Notes: generated by a model not told the origin, from the sequence alone. A DNA stretch of 64,000 nucleotides from Nocardia amikacinitolerans NBRC 108937 (GCF_001612615.1 NZ_BDAU01000014.1:62001-126000); one strand, 5' to 3'; counted from the stretch's first letter, positions 33,291 through 41,777 are shown. Made by a program: numbers and translations.

Positions 33291-34664
33291 TCAGCCACGC
33301 ACGGCGGCCATCGGACGGTCGTCATCGGCATCGGCGCCCGCCGCGGCGACGCGCGCCTTGTCGTCGGCGTCGATGGTGGACTCCTTCGAGGTCTCCCGCA
33401 TGAACCAGTAGGTGATCAGCGAGATCGCGATGCACCCGGCCACGTAGTAGAAGTACACCGACTCCGCGCCCGCCTTCTTCAGCGCGAGGGCGATCATCTC
33501 CGCGGTGCCGCCGAAGATCGCGACGGTCAGCGCGTAGGGCAGGCCGACGCCGAGCGCGCGGATCTTGGTCGGGAACAGTTCGGCCTTCACGATGGCGTTG
33601 ATCGAGGTGTAGCCGGTGATGACCACCAGGGCCAGCATCATCAGGCCGAACGCGGCGAACGGGTTGGACGTATGCGCGAGCAGGGTCATGATCGGCACGG
33701 TCAGCAGCGCGCCGCTCACACCGAAGAAGATCAGCAGCTTGCGGCGTCCGATCTTGTCGGACAACCCGCCCGCCAGCGGCTGCAGCACCACGAACACCAG
33801 CAGCGCGACGAAGTTGATCCAGGCCACCGTGCCCTTGGAGATGCCGGAGGTGTTGATCATGAACTTCTGCATGTAGGTGGTGTAGGTGTAGAACGCCACC
33901 GTGCCGCCGAGGGTCAGGCCGACCACGAGCAGGCATTCCCGCGGGTATTGCAGCAGCACCTTCAGCGAACCGCGCGAGGACCCAGTCGCCTCCTTCGCAC
34001 CCGAGGCCTCCGCCTCGAACGACGCGGACTCGTCCATTCCGCGCCGCAGCACCATCACGACGAGCGCACCGCACGCACCGATCGCGAACGGGATGCGCCA
34101 ACCCCAGGAATGCATCTGGGCGGAGGTGAGCACCTGCAGCAGCACGATCTGCACGCCGAGCGCGGTGAGCTGACCGGCAACCAGCGTCACGTACTGGAAG
34201 CTCGAGTAGAACCCGCGGCGACCGGCCGACGCGACCTCGGAAAGGTAGGTCGCGCTGGTGGCGTACTCACCGCCGACCGACAGGCCCTGCAGCAGTCGCG
34301 CGAGCAGCAGCAGCACCGGCGCTGCGATGCCGATGGTCTGGTAACCCGGTGTGAGCGCGATGAGCAGCGAACCGGCCGCCATCACCGTCACCGACAGGGT
34401 CAGCGCGGCGCGCCTGCCGAACCGGTCCGCGTAGCGGCCGAGCGCCCAGCCGCCGAGCGGGCGCATCAGGAACCCGACCGCGAACACCGCCGCGGTGGAC
34501 AGCAGCTGCGCGGTCGAATCCCCTTCGGGGAAGAACGTTTTCGCGAAGTAGACGCTGAACGCCGCGTAGACGTACCAGTCGTACCACTCCACCAGATTGC
34601 CGATCGATCCGCGCAGCACGTTCGCGACAACGCGGCGCTCACTCGTGGGCTGTGTCGTAGTCAC
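33291..34664 (-). CDS. MFS transporter, metabolite:H+ symporter (KgtP-like)
   Basis: A 457-residue transporter with twelve hydrophobic segments. Features of the metabolite:H+ symporter group are NLVEWYDWYVYAAFSVYFAK in helix 1, MRPLGGWALGRYADRFGRR in loop 2-3, and QGLSVGGEYATSATYLSE in helix 4. LPYALTVAIFGGTAEMIALA and YYVAGCIAISLITYW are typical of alpha-ketoglutarate or shikimate permeases. A short acidic tail follows. The substrate is probably a di- or tricarboxylate or another organic acid, by family resemblance. It leads a same-strand cluster with the response regulator, kinase and TAXI binding protein, suggesting ligand-controlled uptake. Confidence 0.9.
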   Translation of the reverse strand: MTTTQPTSERRVVANVLRGSIGNLVEWYDWYVYAAFSVYFAKTFFPEGDSTAQLLSTAAVFAVGFLMRPLGGWALGRYADRFGRRAALTLSVTVMAAGSLLIALTPGYQTIGIAAPVLLLLARLLQGLSVGGEYATSATYLSEVASAGRRGFYSSFQYVTLVAGQLTALGVQIVLLQVLTSAQMHSWGWRIPFAIGACGALVVMVLRRGMDESASFEAEASGAKEATGSSRGSLKVLLQYPRECLLVVGLTLGGTVAFYTYTTYMQKFMINTSGISKGTVAWINFVALLVFVVLQPLAGGLSDKIGRRKLLIFFGVSGALLTVPIMTLLAHTSNPFAAFGLMMLALVVITGYTSINAIVKAELFPTKIRALGVGLPYALTVAIFGGTAEMIALALKKAGAESVYFYYVAGCIAISLITYWFMRETSKESTIDADDKARVAAAGADADDDRPMAAVRG

Positions 34665-34734
34665 CGAATCTCCTCCTTCGACGCATCTTCGCGTCAGCTG
34701 GAAGAGAGTGTGTCGGCAGTCACAAGCGGTTCGG

Positions 34735-34788
34735 AAGCGTGCGGCGGGTTTTCTAACCGTTCCTTAGGACGATGCCCGCCGCACGCTT
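34735..34788 (-). terminator. Long inverted repeat, probable terminator of the LLM gene
   Basis: A 14-bp perfect stem (AAGCGTGCGGCGGG and its complement) surrounds a 26-base loop, 9 bp beyond the stop of the minus-strand oxidoreductase. No T-run follows. A regulatory role upstream of the MFS gene is possible but less likely. Confidence 0.55.
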
Positions 34789-34796
34789 CGCGCAGG

Positions 34797-35624
34797 TCAG
34801 GCGCGCAGCAGGGGTGCCAGCGACCGCAGCGAGGCGAGGTAGTCGGGGCCGAGCGCCTGCAGTGCGACGTGGTCGGCGCCCGCGTCGAGATGGGCCAAGA
34901 GCTGCTCGGCCACCCGCTCCGCCGAGCCGTGCACCGCGAGCTGATCGATCAGACGGTCGCTGCCCGGGGTGGCGACATCGTCCTCGTCGAAGCCGAGCCT
35001 GCGCAGGTTGGCTACGTAGTTGCCCAACCCGAGATACATCGGCACGATCGTGCGACCGACCTCGCGCGCCCGCTCGGGATCCTCCTCGACGACGAGCTTC
35101 TGCTCGACGGCGAGCAGCGTGCCCTCGCCGAGAATCGCCCTGGCACGGCGTGAATGCTCGGGGGTGACCAGATACGGAAGGGCGCCCGCGGTCCTGTCCC
35201 GTGCGAGCTCCAGCACCCGCGGACCCAACGCGGCAAGCGCCAGCCGCTCCTTCGGCACGCCGGCCGCGTCGAGTTCGTCGAGGTACTCGACGAGCGCGTC
35301 GTAGGGCTTCTGGTACGTGCCGTTGAACTCCGGGTGCCCGGCGCCGACGCCGAGCAGGAAGCGGCCGGGGAAGTTCTCCTCGATGCGGTGGTACGACTCC
35401 GCGACCGTCTTCGCCGGAGCCGTCCAGATGTTCACGATGCTGGTGGCCACCGTGAGGGTTTCCGTCGCGGCGAGCAGCGATTCCACCACGGGCAGTTCCG
35501 CGGGCGGGGACCCGCCGAGCCACACCGTGCCGTAGCCGAGCTGCTCCAGCTCGCTCGCGTCGTCCGGAGTCACCCCCTGGTAGCCGCGCCATACACCGAA
35601 ACGTCCGAGAGCGTCGATTGTCAT
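34797..35624 (-). CDS. LLM-class F420-dependent oxidoreductase
   Basis: A 275-residue luciferase-like monooxygenase-fold protein. It has an N-terminal TIM-barrel strand (LGRFGVWRGYQGVTPDDASELEQ split as LGRFGVWRG and GYGTVWLGGSPPAELP). VATSIVNIWTAPAKTVAE and FLLGVGAGHPEF are the F420 or flavin contact regions of the class. ALAALGPRVLELARDRTAGALPYL follows as two conserved strands. It resembles the F420-dependent LLM group that is abundant in Nocardia and mycobacteria. The substrate is unknown. It diverges from the hsp20 gene across a 150-bp region holding CIRCE. Confidence 0.88.
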   Translation of the reverse strand: MTIDALGRFGVWRGYQGVTPDDASELEQLGYGTVWLGGSPPAELPVVESLLAATETLTVATSIVNIWTAPAKTVAESYHRIEENFPGRFLLGVGAGHPEFNGTYQKPYDALVEYLDELDAAGVPKERLALAALGPRVLELARDRTAGALPYLVTPEHSRRARAILGEGTLLAVEQKLVVEEDPERAREVGRTIVPMYLGLGNYVANLRRLGFDEDDVATPGSDRLIDQLAVHGSAERVAEQLLAHLDAGADHVALQALGPDYLASLRSLAPLLRA

Positions 35625-35675
35625 GTGGGGAAGGAACAGTCGTTGTTGCCGTTCCTATTCCGTCGGCGAAAAGTA

Positions 35676-35702
35676 TTAGCACTCTCCTTCCGAGAGTGCT
35701 AA
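35676..35702. promoter_or_regulatory. CIRCE element (HrcA operator) upstream of hsp20
   Basis: A perfect TTAGCACTC-N9-GAGTGCTAA inverted repeat, identical to the CIRCE consensus bound by HrcA. It lies 72 bp before the hsp20 start and 51 bp before the divergent LLM gene start. A possible -35/-10 pair for hsp20 is TTGCCG (35646) with AAGTAT (35671). HrcA repression of hsp20 at normal temperature is inferred. Confidence 0.93.
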
Positions 35703-35774
35703 CTTTGATGGTGCACAGCTTCCGGCGCCCGCCGCCGTGGTGGCGCCGACGTCAGCGAAACGGAGGTGATTGCT

Positions 35775-36218
35775 GTGCTGCGGTTCGATCCATTCCATGA
35801 CATCGACACCGTTGCTCGCCAGTTGCTCGGCGAGAACGTCGGGTCGACACGCGCGCCGCGCTTCATGCCGATGGATCTGTTCAGAGCGGGCGACCACTAC
35901 GTGCTCAACGCCGATCTGCCCGGTGTGGATCCCGGCTCGGTCGATGTGAGCGTGGACAACGGCACCCTGACCCTGCGCGCCCAGCGCAGCGTGCCGAGCG
36001 AGGAAGGCGTCCAGTGGATCGCCTCCGAGCGCTTCGCGGGCACCTACATGCGCCAGCTCTCCCTCGGCGACAACGTCGACACCGACAAGATCAGCGCGAC
36101 CTACAACAACGGTGTCCTGTCGGTGACCATCCCGATCGCCGAACGGGCCAAGCCGCGCCGCATCGAGATCGCGGGCCACTCCGAGCAGAAGACCATCGAA
36201 GCGGGCAGCGGCAACTGA
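35775..36218 (+). CDS. Hsp20 / alpha-crystallin small heat-shock protein
   Basis: A 147-residue small heat-shock protein. The GTG at 35775 has GGAGGT at ideal distance; the GTG at 35766 overlaps that ribosome site and was rejected. The alpha-crystallin domain starts MDLFRAGDHYVLNADLPGVD and ends YNNGVLSVTIPIAERAKPRR, with the GVLSVTIP motif and a C-terminal tail holding an R-x-I-E-I strand. The LPGVD motif matches the Hsp18/Acr group of actinobacteria. It acts as an ATP-independent holdase in the cytosol. The upstream CIRCE element places it under HrcA, whereas mycobacterial hspX is controlled by DosR. Confidence 0.93.
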   Translation: MLRFDPFHDIDTVARQLLGENVGSTRAPRFMPMDLFRAGDHYVLNADLPGVDPGSVDVSVDNGTLTLRAQRSVPSEEGVQWIASERFAGTYMRQLSLGDNVDTDKISATYNNGVLSVTIPIAERAKPRRIEIAGHSEQKTIEAGSGN

Positions 36219-36266
36219 ACCATTCCGGTACCGCGGTTCGCTGAGGCCTGCCGCGGTGCCGGTCCC

Positions 36267-37172
36267 CTATCCCTCTCCTCCGCAGCAGCCTCGGTTCGGC
36301 ACGGTGCGCATCTCCCTGGTCTCGGCATTGCGCGCGGCCAAGTCCGCGTCGGCCGGGTAGTCCACCGCGACCAGGCTCAGGCCGTGGGCGGGGGCGACGG
36401 TCACCGCGCTGGAGCGCTCGGTCTCGTTCAGGAGGCCGGCGACCCACTCCGGCGTCCGCCTGCCCTCGCCGACGGCGAGCACCGCGCCGACCAGGCTGCG
36501 CACCATGGACCAGCAGAACGCGTCCGCGCTGACATACGCGGTGAGCAGATCCCCCTCGCGCTCCCAATCGAAGCGCTGCAATTCGCGAACCGTGGTCGCA
36601 CCGTCCCTGCGGCGGCAGAACGCCGCGAAATCGTGCAGCCCCAACAGGTTTCCAGAAGCCGCGCGCATGGCCGCCAGATCCGCACCTGGGCGGCACGGCA
36701 CAACGCTGCGGGCGGTCAGCGGCTCGGCGCCGTACGGCGCGGTGGTGAGCCGGTACACGTAGTGGCGGCGAATCGCCGAAAAGCGCGCGTCGAATTCCGG
36801 CGGCGCGAGCCGAGCGGCTTTGATGCGCACGTCCTTCGGGAGGAAGCGGGCCATGCGGTGCACGAGCTTGTCGCCGTCGAACTCGGCGGTGGTGTCGAAG
36901 TGCGCGACCTGCCCCTCCGCGTGCACTCCGGCGTCCGTGCGGCCTGCGACGGTCAGCTGGATCGGCTCGCGGAACACCTTGCTCAGCGACTCCTCCAGCA
37001 CGCCTTGCACGGTGCGCAGGCCGGGCTGGCGGGCCCAGCCGATGAAATCCGTTCCGTCGTAGGAGATGTCGAGGCGCACCCGCACCGCGGCCCGGGACTC
37101 GGTCGCCGCTGGGGGGGACACTGGAGACGCCGCCGGGGCGGCGGAGTCGGTCTGCGCGTTAGCCGATTCCAT
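36267..37172 (-). CDS. truA: tRNA pseudouridine(38-40) synthase TruA
   Basis: A 301-residue TruA. The ATG at 37172 has GGAGG 5 bp upstream. After an Ala/Pro-rich N-terminal extension of about 28 residues the enzyme begins [20 protein letters not shown]. The catalytic aspartate is D80 in [30 protein letters not shown]-like [11 protein letters not shown] and [19 protein letters not shown] are the other family blocks. It converts U38-U40 of the tRNA anticodon stem to pseudouridine. It follows rplQ, as in M. tuberculosis, but a hairpin at 37326 may separate it from the alpha operon. The C-terminus is unusually Cys/Gly-rich (GCCGGEG). Confidence 0.94.
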   Translation of the reverse strand: MESANAQTDSAAPAASPVSPPAATESRAAVRVRLDISYDGTDFIGWARQPGLRTVQGVLEESLSKVFREPIQLTVAGRTDAGVHAEGQVAHFDTTAEFDGDKLVHRMARFLPKDVRIKAARLAPPEFDARFSAIRRHYVYRLTTAPYGAEPLTARSVVPCRPGADLAAMRAASGNLLGLHDFAAFCRRRDGATTVRELQRFDWEREGDLLTAYVSADAFCWSMVRSLVGAVLAVGEGRRTPEWVAGLLNETERSSAVTVAPAHGLSLVAVDYPADADLAARNAETREMRTVPNRGCCGGEG

Positions 37173-37325
37173 CGAATCCTCCACTGTCACAACAACTTCT
37201 CGTCGAGCCGACTCGTGGTGGCCTTCACCGCGCCTGACACGGTGCAGGTCACCTCGAGTCGGGTCGACTCGCGAACCAGCCCGCGGAGTCACGACGGGCG
37301 GCAGGCCGGTTCGGCCGATCGACGC

Positions 37326-37362
37326 GAATGAGCCCGCCACCCACAGGGCGGCGGGCTCATTC
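37326..37362 (-). terminator. Hairpin terminator of the alpha operon
   Basis: A 13-bp perfect stem (GAATGAGCCCGCC and its complement) has an 11-base loop, located 56 bp beyond the rplQ stop and before truA. It is likely to end or attenuate the ribosomal operon. Confidence 0.7.
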
Positions 37363-37388
37363 GAGAAACCCGACCAGGTCAGGCGTCC

Positions 37389-37414
37389 GGCTCATCCCCG
37401 CATGCGCGGGAACC
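37389..37414. repeat. Solitary type I-E CRISPR-repeat-like sequence
   Basis: GGCTCATCCCCGCATGCGCG followed by GGAACC resembles, on either strand, the 28-29 bp repeats of type I-E arrays in actinobacteria, with a CCCGC...GCGGG stem. There is only one copy, no spacer array and no cas gene. It lies immediately after the rplQ stop (37418). Confidence 0.5.
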
Positions 37415-37417
37415 GAG

Positions 37418-37942
37418 TCAGGCTTCCTTCTTGTCCTCGTCCGCCTTCTCCTCGGCAGCCGGCGCCTCAGCGGTCTCGGCGACAGTCTCGTCGACGGTCT
37501 CCTCGACAGCCTCGGGAGCGGCGGCCTCTTCGGTCTTCTTCGAAGCGGCCACGCGACGGGCACGATCGGCCTCGTTGGTCACGGTCTTCTCCCGGACCAG
37601 CTCGATGATCGCCATCGGCGCGTTGTCACCCTTACGCGGCAGCGTCTTGGTGATGCGGGTGTAGCCACCTTCGCGACCCTCGAACGACGGCCCGATCTCC
37701 GCGAAGAGCGAGTGCACGACGTCCTTGTTGCGGATCACCTTCAGCACCTCGCGACGGTCGGCGAGGGTGCCGCCCTTCGCCTTGGTGATGAGCTTCTCCG
37801 CGTAGGGGCGCACGGCCTTGGCCTTGGCCTCGGTGGTGGTGATCCGGCCGTGCTCGAAGAGCGCCGTGGCCAGATTGGCGAAGATCGCCTTCTGGTGCGA
37901 CGCCGACCCGCCGAAGCGGGCACCCTTCTTGGGCTTAGGCAT
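37418..37942 (-). CDS. rplQ: 50S ribosomal protein L17
   Basis: A 174-residue L17. The conserved N-terminal fold begins [19 protein letters not shown] and continues [29 protein letters not shown] and [20 protein letters not shown]. The last 50 or so residues form an Ala/Glu-rich acidic-basic tail ([20 protein letters not shown]), the kind of extension found in actinobacterial L17 but absent from E. coli. It is last in the alpha operon, 49 bp after rpoA. L17 sits at the peptide-exit side of the large subunit. Confidence 0.97.
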   Translation of the reverse strand: MPKPKKGARFGGSASHQKAIFANLATALFEHGRITTTEAKAKAVRPYAEKLITKAKGGTLADRREVLKVIRNKDVVHSLFAEIGPSFEGREGGYTRITKTLPRKGDNAPMAIIELVREKTVTNEADRARRVAASKKTEEAAAPEAVEETVDETVAETAEAPAAEEKADEDKKEA

Positions 37943-37991
37943 TGTTGATTCTCCTTGTATGCGGCCGGGCCGGGGCGCCTACCCCAGCGGC

Positions 37992-39050
37992 CTAGAGCTG
38001 TTCGGTCTCGGCGTAGTCCTGCTCGCCGCCATCGGTGTCACTGAACGTGCCGCTGTCGCTCCACGTGCCGGTGCTCGCGTCGTAACCCACCACGGAGGAC
38101 GGGTCGAACGACGCCGGGCTGTCCTTCAGCGAGAGGCCGAGCGCGTGCAGCTTGACCTTCACCTCGTCGATGGACTTCTGGCCGAAGTTGCGGATGTCCA
38201 GCAGATCCGACTCGGTGCGGGCGACCAGCTCGCCCACCGTGTGCACACCCTCGCGCTTGAGGCAGTTGTAGGACCGGACGGTGAGGTCCAGGTCCTCGAT
38301 CGGCAGACCGAACGAGGCGATGTGATCCGCCTCGGCCGGCGAGGGGCCGATCTCGATGCCTTCTGCTTCGACATTCAGCTCGCGAGCCAGGCCGAACAGC
38401 TCGACCAGGGTCTTGCCCGCCGAGGCGAGCGCGTCCCGCGCGCTGATGGAGTTCTTGGTCTCCACGTCCAGGATGAGCCGGTCGAAGTCGGTGCGCTGCT
38501 CGACACGGGTGGCCTCGACCTTGTAGGTCACCTTGAGCACCGGAGAGTAGATCGAATCCACCGGGATCCGGCCGATTTCCGCACCGGACGCCTTGTTCTG
38601 CACAGCGGGGACGTAACCGCGACCGCGCTCGACGACGAGCTCGATCTCGAGCTTGCCCTTGTCGTTCAGGGTGGCGATGTGCATGTCCGGGTTGTGCACG
38701 ACGACGCCGGCGGGCGGCACGATGTCACCGGCGGTGACGGTGCCGGGGCCCTGCTTGCGCACGTACATCGTCACCGGCTCGTCCTCCTCCGAGGACACGA
38801 CCAGACCCTTGAGGTTCAGGATGATGTCGGTGACATCTTCCTTCACGCCGGGGACGGTGGTGAACTCGTGCAGAACGCCGTCGATGCGGATGCTCGTGAC
38901 CGCGGCCCCCGGAATCGAGGACAGCAGGGTACGCCGCAGCGAGTTGCCGAGGGTGTAACCGAAGCCCGGCTCGAGTGGTTCGATGGTGAACTTCGAGCGG
39001 TTCTCGGCGACGACCTCTTCGGTCAGGGTCGGACGCTGGGAAATCAGCAT
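37992..39050 (-). CDS. rpoA: DNA-directed RNA polymerase subunit alpha
   Basis: A 352-residue RpoA. The ATG at 39050 ([12 protein letters not shown]) was chosen: AGGAGG is 9 bp upstream, whereas the ATG at 39059 abuts that site. The N-terminal dimer domain has [20 protein letters not shown] and [17 protein letters not shown]. The C-terminal domain has [18 protein letters not shown] and [15 protein letters not shown], which contacts UP elements and activators. An acidic tail ends the protein. It is transcribed in the order rpsM-rpsK-rpsD-rpoA-rplQ. Confidence 0.98.
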   Translation of the reverse strand: MLISQRPTLTEEVVAENRSKFTIEPLEPGFGYTLGNSLRRTLLSSIPGAAVTSIRIDGVLHEFTTVPGVKEDVTDIILNLKGLVVSSEEDEPVTMYVRKQGPGTVTAGDIVPPAGVVVHNPDMHIATLNDKGKLEIELVVERGRGYVPAVQNKASGAEIGRIPVDSIYSPVLKVTYKVEATRVEQRTDFDRLILDVETKNSISARDALASAGKTLVELFGLARELNVEAEGIEIGPSPAEADHIASFGLPIEDLDLTVRSYNCLKREGVHTVGELVARTESDLLDIRNFGQKSIDEVKVKLHALGLSLKDSPASFDPSSVVGYDASTGTWSDSGTFSDTDGGEQDYAETEQL

Positions 39051-39151
39051 GAGGATCATCCTCCTTTTAGGGCGCCCGCTATTTGACGCCTCGTTTTAAG
39101 GGGTTGTGCGGCGGGGGCCGGAGCCTCCGCCGCACCAGCGGCATTCGCTGA

Positions 39152-39757
39152 TTACTTCGAGTAGTACTCGACGATCAGCTGTTCCTGCAGCGGCACATCG
39201 ATCTGGGCGCGCTCCGGCTCCTGGTGGACCAGGATCCGCAGACGGCCCGGGATCACCTGCAGCCAGCCCGGAACCGGGCGATCGCCGAGGGTCTCCCGCG
39301 CGACCTGGAAAGGCAGGGTCGGCAGCGACTTTTCCTTGACATCGATGATGTCGTACTGGCTCACCTTGTAGCTGGGCACGTCGACCTTGACGCCGTTGAC
39401 CAGGAAGTGGCCGTGGCTGACGAGCTGACGAGCCTGGCGACGGGTGCGCGCCAGACCGGCGCGGTACACGACGTTGTCGAGACGGGTCTCGAGCAGACGA
39501 AGCAGGTTGTCACCGGTCTTGCCCTTGAGGCGGTTGGCCTCTTCGTAGTACCGGCGGAACTGCTTCTCCATGACGCCGTAGGAGAAGCGAGCCTTCTGCT
39601 TCTCCTGCAGCTGGAGCAGGTATTCGCTCTCCTTGATCCGCGCGCGGCCGTGCTGGCCGGGCGGGTAAGGGCGACGCTCGAACGCCTGATCGCCGCCGAC
39701 GAGGTCGACGCGCAGACGACGCGACTTGCGGGTGATGGGTCCGGTGTAACGGGCCAT
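39152..39757 (-). CDS. rpsD: 30S ribosomal protein S4
   Basis: A 201-residue S4 beginning MARYTGPITRKSRRL, the zinc-free form without the N-terminal Cys cluster. The RNA-binding S4 domain is seen in ETRLDNVVYRAGLARTRRQA and RQLVSHGHFLVNGVKVDVPS. It ends EQLIVEYYSK, the usual actinobacterial C-terminus. GGAAGG lies before the ATG. S4 nucleates 30S assembly. In E. coli S4 represses its own operon; whether it does so here cannot be read. Confidence 0.98.
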   Translation of the reverse strand: MARYTGPITRKSRRLRVDLVGGDQAFERRPYPPGQHGRARIKESEYLLQLQEKQKARFSYGVMEKQFRRYYEEANRLKGKTGDNLLRLLETRLDNVVYRAGLARTRRQARQLVSHGHFLVNGVKVDVPSYKVSQYDIIDVKEKSLPTLPFQVARETLGDRPVPGWLQVIPGRLRILVHQEPERAQIDVPLQEQLIVEYYSK

Positions 39758-39779
39758 TTCGCTCTACCTTCCTTTCCCG

Positions 39780-40193
39780 CTAGACGCGACGCCGCTTGGG
39801 CGGACGGCAGCCGTTGTGCGGCTGCGGGGTGACATCGGAGATCGTGCCCACCTCGAGGCCTGCGGCCTGCAGCGAGCGGATCGCGGTCTCACGGCCCGAA
39901 CCGGGGCCCTTGACGAACACGTCGACCTTCTTGACGCCGTGCTCCTGCGCCTTGCGGGCAGCGTTCTCGGCGGCCAGCTGCGCGGCGAACGGGGTCGACT
40001 TGCGCGAACCCTTGAAGCCGACGTGACCCGACGACGCCCAGGAGATGACGTTGCCGTTCGGGTCGGTGATGGACACGATCGTGTTGTTGAACGTGCTCTT
40101 GATGTGCGCGTTGCCGTGCGGGACGTTCTTCTTGTCCCTGCGGCGCGACTTCTGGGTCTTCTTGGGGCCGGAGGCCCTGCTCTTAGGAGGCAT
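39780..40193 (-). CDS. rpsK: 30S ribosomal protein S11
   Basis: A 137-residue S11. The basic N-terminus ([20 protein letters not shown]) leads to the core [40 protein letters not shown] and [20 protein letters not shown]. It ends [12 protein letters not shown], as in all S11. It is 9 bp after rpsM and 22 bp before rpsD, so firmly in the alpha operon. S11 forms part of the platform of the small subunit near the E site. Confidence 0.98.
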   Translation of the reverse strand: MPPKSRASGPKKTQKSRRRDKKNVPHGNAHIKSTFNNTIVSITDPNGNVISWASSGHVGFKGSRKSTPFAAQLAAENAARKAQEHGVKKVDVFVKGPGSGRETAIRSLQAAGLEVGTISDVTPQPHNGCRPPKRRRV

Positions 40194-40202
40194 CCGTATC
40201 CC

Positions 40203-40574
40203 TTACTTCTTCTTGCCTGCGACGGTGCGCTTCGGGCCCTTGCGGGTGCGCGCGTTGGTCTTGGTCCGCTGGCCACGCACGGGCAGGCCACGACGGTGAC
40301 GCAGGCCCTGGTAGCAGCCGATCTCGATCTTGCGGCGGATGTCGGCCTGCACCTCACGGCGCAGGTCACCCTCGACCTTGAACTCCGAGGCCTCGATGTA
40401 GTCGCGGAGCTTGGTCAGGTCGTCGTCGCTGAGGTCCTTCGAACGCAGGTCAGGGCTGACGCCGGTGGCCTCGAGGATCTCCTTGGAGCGGGTACGGCCG
40501 ATGCCGAAAATGTAGGTCAGCGCGATCTCCATGCGCTTTTCGCGCGGGAGGTCGACGCCCATGAGACGTGCCAT
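40203..40574 (-). CDS. rpsM: 30S ribosomal protein S13
   Basis: A 123-residue S13. It starts [20 protein letters not shown], continues [20 protein letters not shown] and has the helix-hairpin region [20 protein letters not shown], with a Lys-rich C-terminus (VAGKKK) reaching into the P site. It is the first gene of the rpsM-rplQ block; rpmJ lies 205 bp upstream. The product is at the head of the small subunit and contacts L5 and tRNA. Confidence 0.98.
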   Translation of the reverse strand: MARLMGVDLPREKRMEIALTYIFGIGRTRSKEILEATGVSPDLRSKDLSDDDLTKLRDYIEASEFKVEGDLRREVQADIRRKIEIGCYQGLRHRRGLPVRGQRTKTNARTRKGPKRTVAGKKK

Positions 40575-40779
40575 GTGGCAGTTTCCTTAATCGTTGCGGA
40601 GGTCTGCTCCCTGTCCGTTCCCCCGTCTTGTTTGGGGCACCGGCCTCCGTACCGGTGGTTGGCTCGCACGCCCCGTTCCCTCTCGCGAGGGCCCGAATTT
40701 CCACAGCGTGCGGCTGGAGCTGGGAGTTCTTCGCTGTGCCAATCCGAACTGCGTTCGGTGCTTGGCGGTGAAACCTCGA

Positions 40780-40893
40780 TCAGCCCTGGCGCTGCTTGTG
40801 GCGCAGGTTGTCGCAGATCACCATGACCCGGCCGTGGCGGCGGATCACCTTGCACTTCTCGCAGATCTTCTTGACGCTCGGCTGAACCTTCAC
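40780..40893 (-). CDS. rpmJ: 50S ribosomal protein L36
   Basis: A 37-residue protein with the full L36 sequence: a GTG start, [20 protein letters not shown], then [16 protein letters not shown]. Zinc ligands are present (C11, C14, C27, H32), so this is the zinc-binding form. It lies between infA and rpsM, as in other actinobacteria. The 252 bp upstream to infA and the 205 bp downstream to rpsM are unusually long gaps for this operon and contain a hairpin element (see 41065). Confidence 0.95.
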   Translation of the reverse strand: MKVQPSVKKICEKCKVIRRHGRVMVICDNLRHKQRQG

Positions 40894-41064
40894 GTCCGTC
40901 CAATCTCGTTGCGGTTCACACGGGTGTGAACACAGTTTTTCCCCAGCCTGGCGACTGGGGAAGTCTTCGTTGTGCCGTCCTCGCGGACGGTGGTTCCATC
41001 GGTTGGTCCGCGCCTTGCGCAACCCACCCGTTGGGGGTCCGGGGGCGAAGCCCGCCGGGCGGGG

Positions 41065-41085
41065 TGTGGGGGTTGCACCCCCACA
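41065..41085. repeat. GC-rich hairpin element between infA and rpmJ
   Basis: A 9-bp perfect stem (TGTGGGGGT and complement, 3-base loop) follows a second GC-rich fold (GGGGGCGAAGCCCGCC at about 41041). Such doublets can be terminators or dispersed extragenic palindromes. Whether it is repeated elsewhere in the genome cannot be tested here. Confidence 0.55.
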
Positions 41086-41145
41086 GAACACCAAGTGGAT
41101 CGACTCAGGCGAGCGCATTTCGCGAGCATGGCTCGCCCACTCGAT

Positions 41146-41367
41146 TCACTTGTAGCGGTAAACGATTCGCCCGCGGGACAGGTCGTAGGGCGAGAGCTCG
41201 ACGACCACCCGGTCCTCGGGAAGGATGCGAATGTAGTGCTGCCGCATCTTTCCGCTGATGTGCGCGAGAACCTTGTGCCCGTTCTCGAGCTCGATCCGGA
41301 ACATCGCATTGGGCAGCGGCTCGACAACTCGACCCTCGACCTCGATGGCCCCGTCCTTCTTCGCCAT
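41146..41367 (-). CDS. infA: Translation initiation factor IF-1
   Basis: A 73-residue IF-1. [20 protein letters not shown] is followed by [40 protein letters not shown] and [13 protein letters not shown]. This is a complete OB-fold with the usual length and end. The ATG at 41367 has GCGGAGGAC upstream. IF-1 blocks the A site during initiation. It is the first gene of the leftward infA-rpmJ-rpsM cluster and diverges from the EspI-like locus. Confidence 0.98.
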
Positions 41368-41651
41368 GTCCTCCGCGATCCCGGTTCGTTGGTCGGCATT
41401 GCCGATCGAACCTGGTGTGATTGCCTGGTCTCTGCTTGTATGTACCGGTCGGCGTAAAACCGCACCGGCGGCATGCAAACAGGCGGCGCATAGGTGCACC
41501 GCCGCTCCAGCTTACCGGGAGGCATCCGATCCGGCAAAAACACCTCGCCGTGCAGTCCCCGGCGTGGCCGCTCCCTGCCCCGCGTCGAGCGACGCCGGTC
41601 ACGTAAACTGACCGAGTCCAGGAAACGGTCGAGCAGACTTAGGGGGATGCC
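41368..41651. other. Divergent promoter region between infA and the EspI-like locus
   Basis: About 280 bp. TAAACT at 41604-41609 is a fair -10 for the rightward genes, with no clear -35. On the leftward side no strong pair was found for infA. AGGGGGA at 41641-41647 is a good ribosome site for the small frame at 41652. No RNA gene was recognised. Confidence 0.4.
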
Positions 41652-41777
41652 GTGAGCCAGCGTACCGGGCGTGCCGCAGGCGCCGCGCCCCTCGGCCACG
41701 GCGGGGCCGAGCGCGAGCGCAGCGGGCGAGCCATCTCGGGCACGATGGAGCCGAGCGACAGTGAGGCGATGCGGTGA
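41652..41777 (+). CDS. Small 41-residue leader ORF coupled to the EspI-like gene
   Basis: A GTG at 41652 follows AGGGGGATGCC at good distance and opens a 41-residue frame (MSQRTGRAAGAAPLGHGG, then ERERSG... ending SDSEAMR). Its TGA overlaps the GTG of the large ATPase gene at 41774 (GTGA). The product has no known domain and is Gly/Ala/Arg-rich. It may be a real small protein or a leader frame that couples translation to the downstream gene, whose own ribosome site is weak. This is an inference from start, stop and spacing only. Confidence 0.42.
   Translation: MSQRTGRAAGAAPLGHGGAERERSGRAISGTMEPSDSEAMR

Noticed and set aside
37389..37414. CRISPR array
   Set aside because: Only one repeat-like unit, no spacers and no cas genes; kept as a solitary repeat-like sequence.
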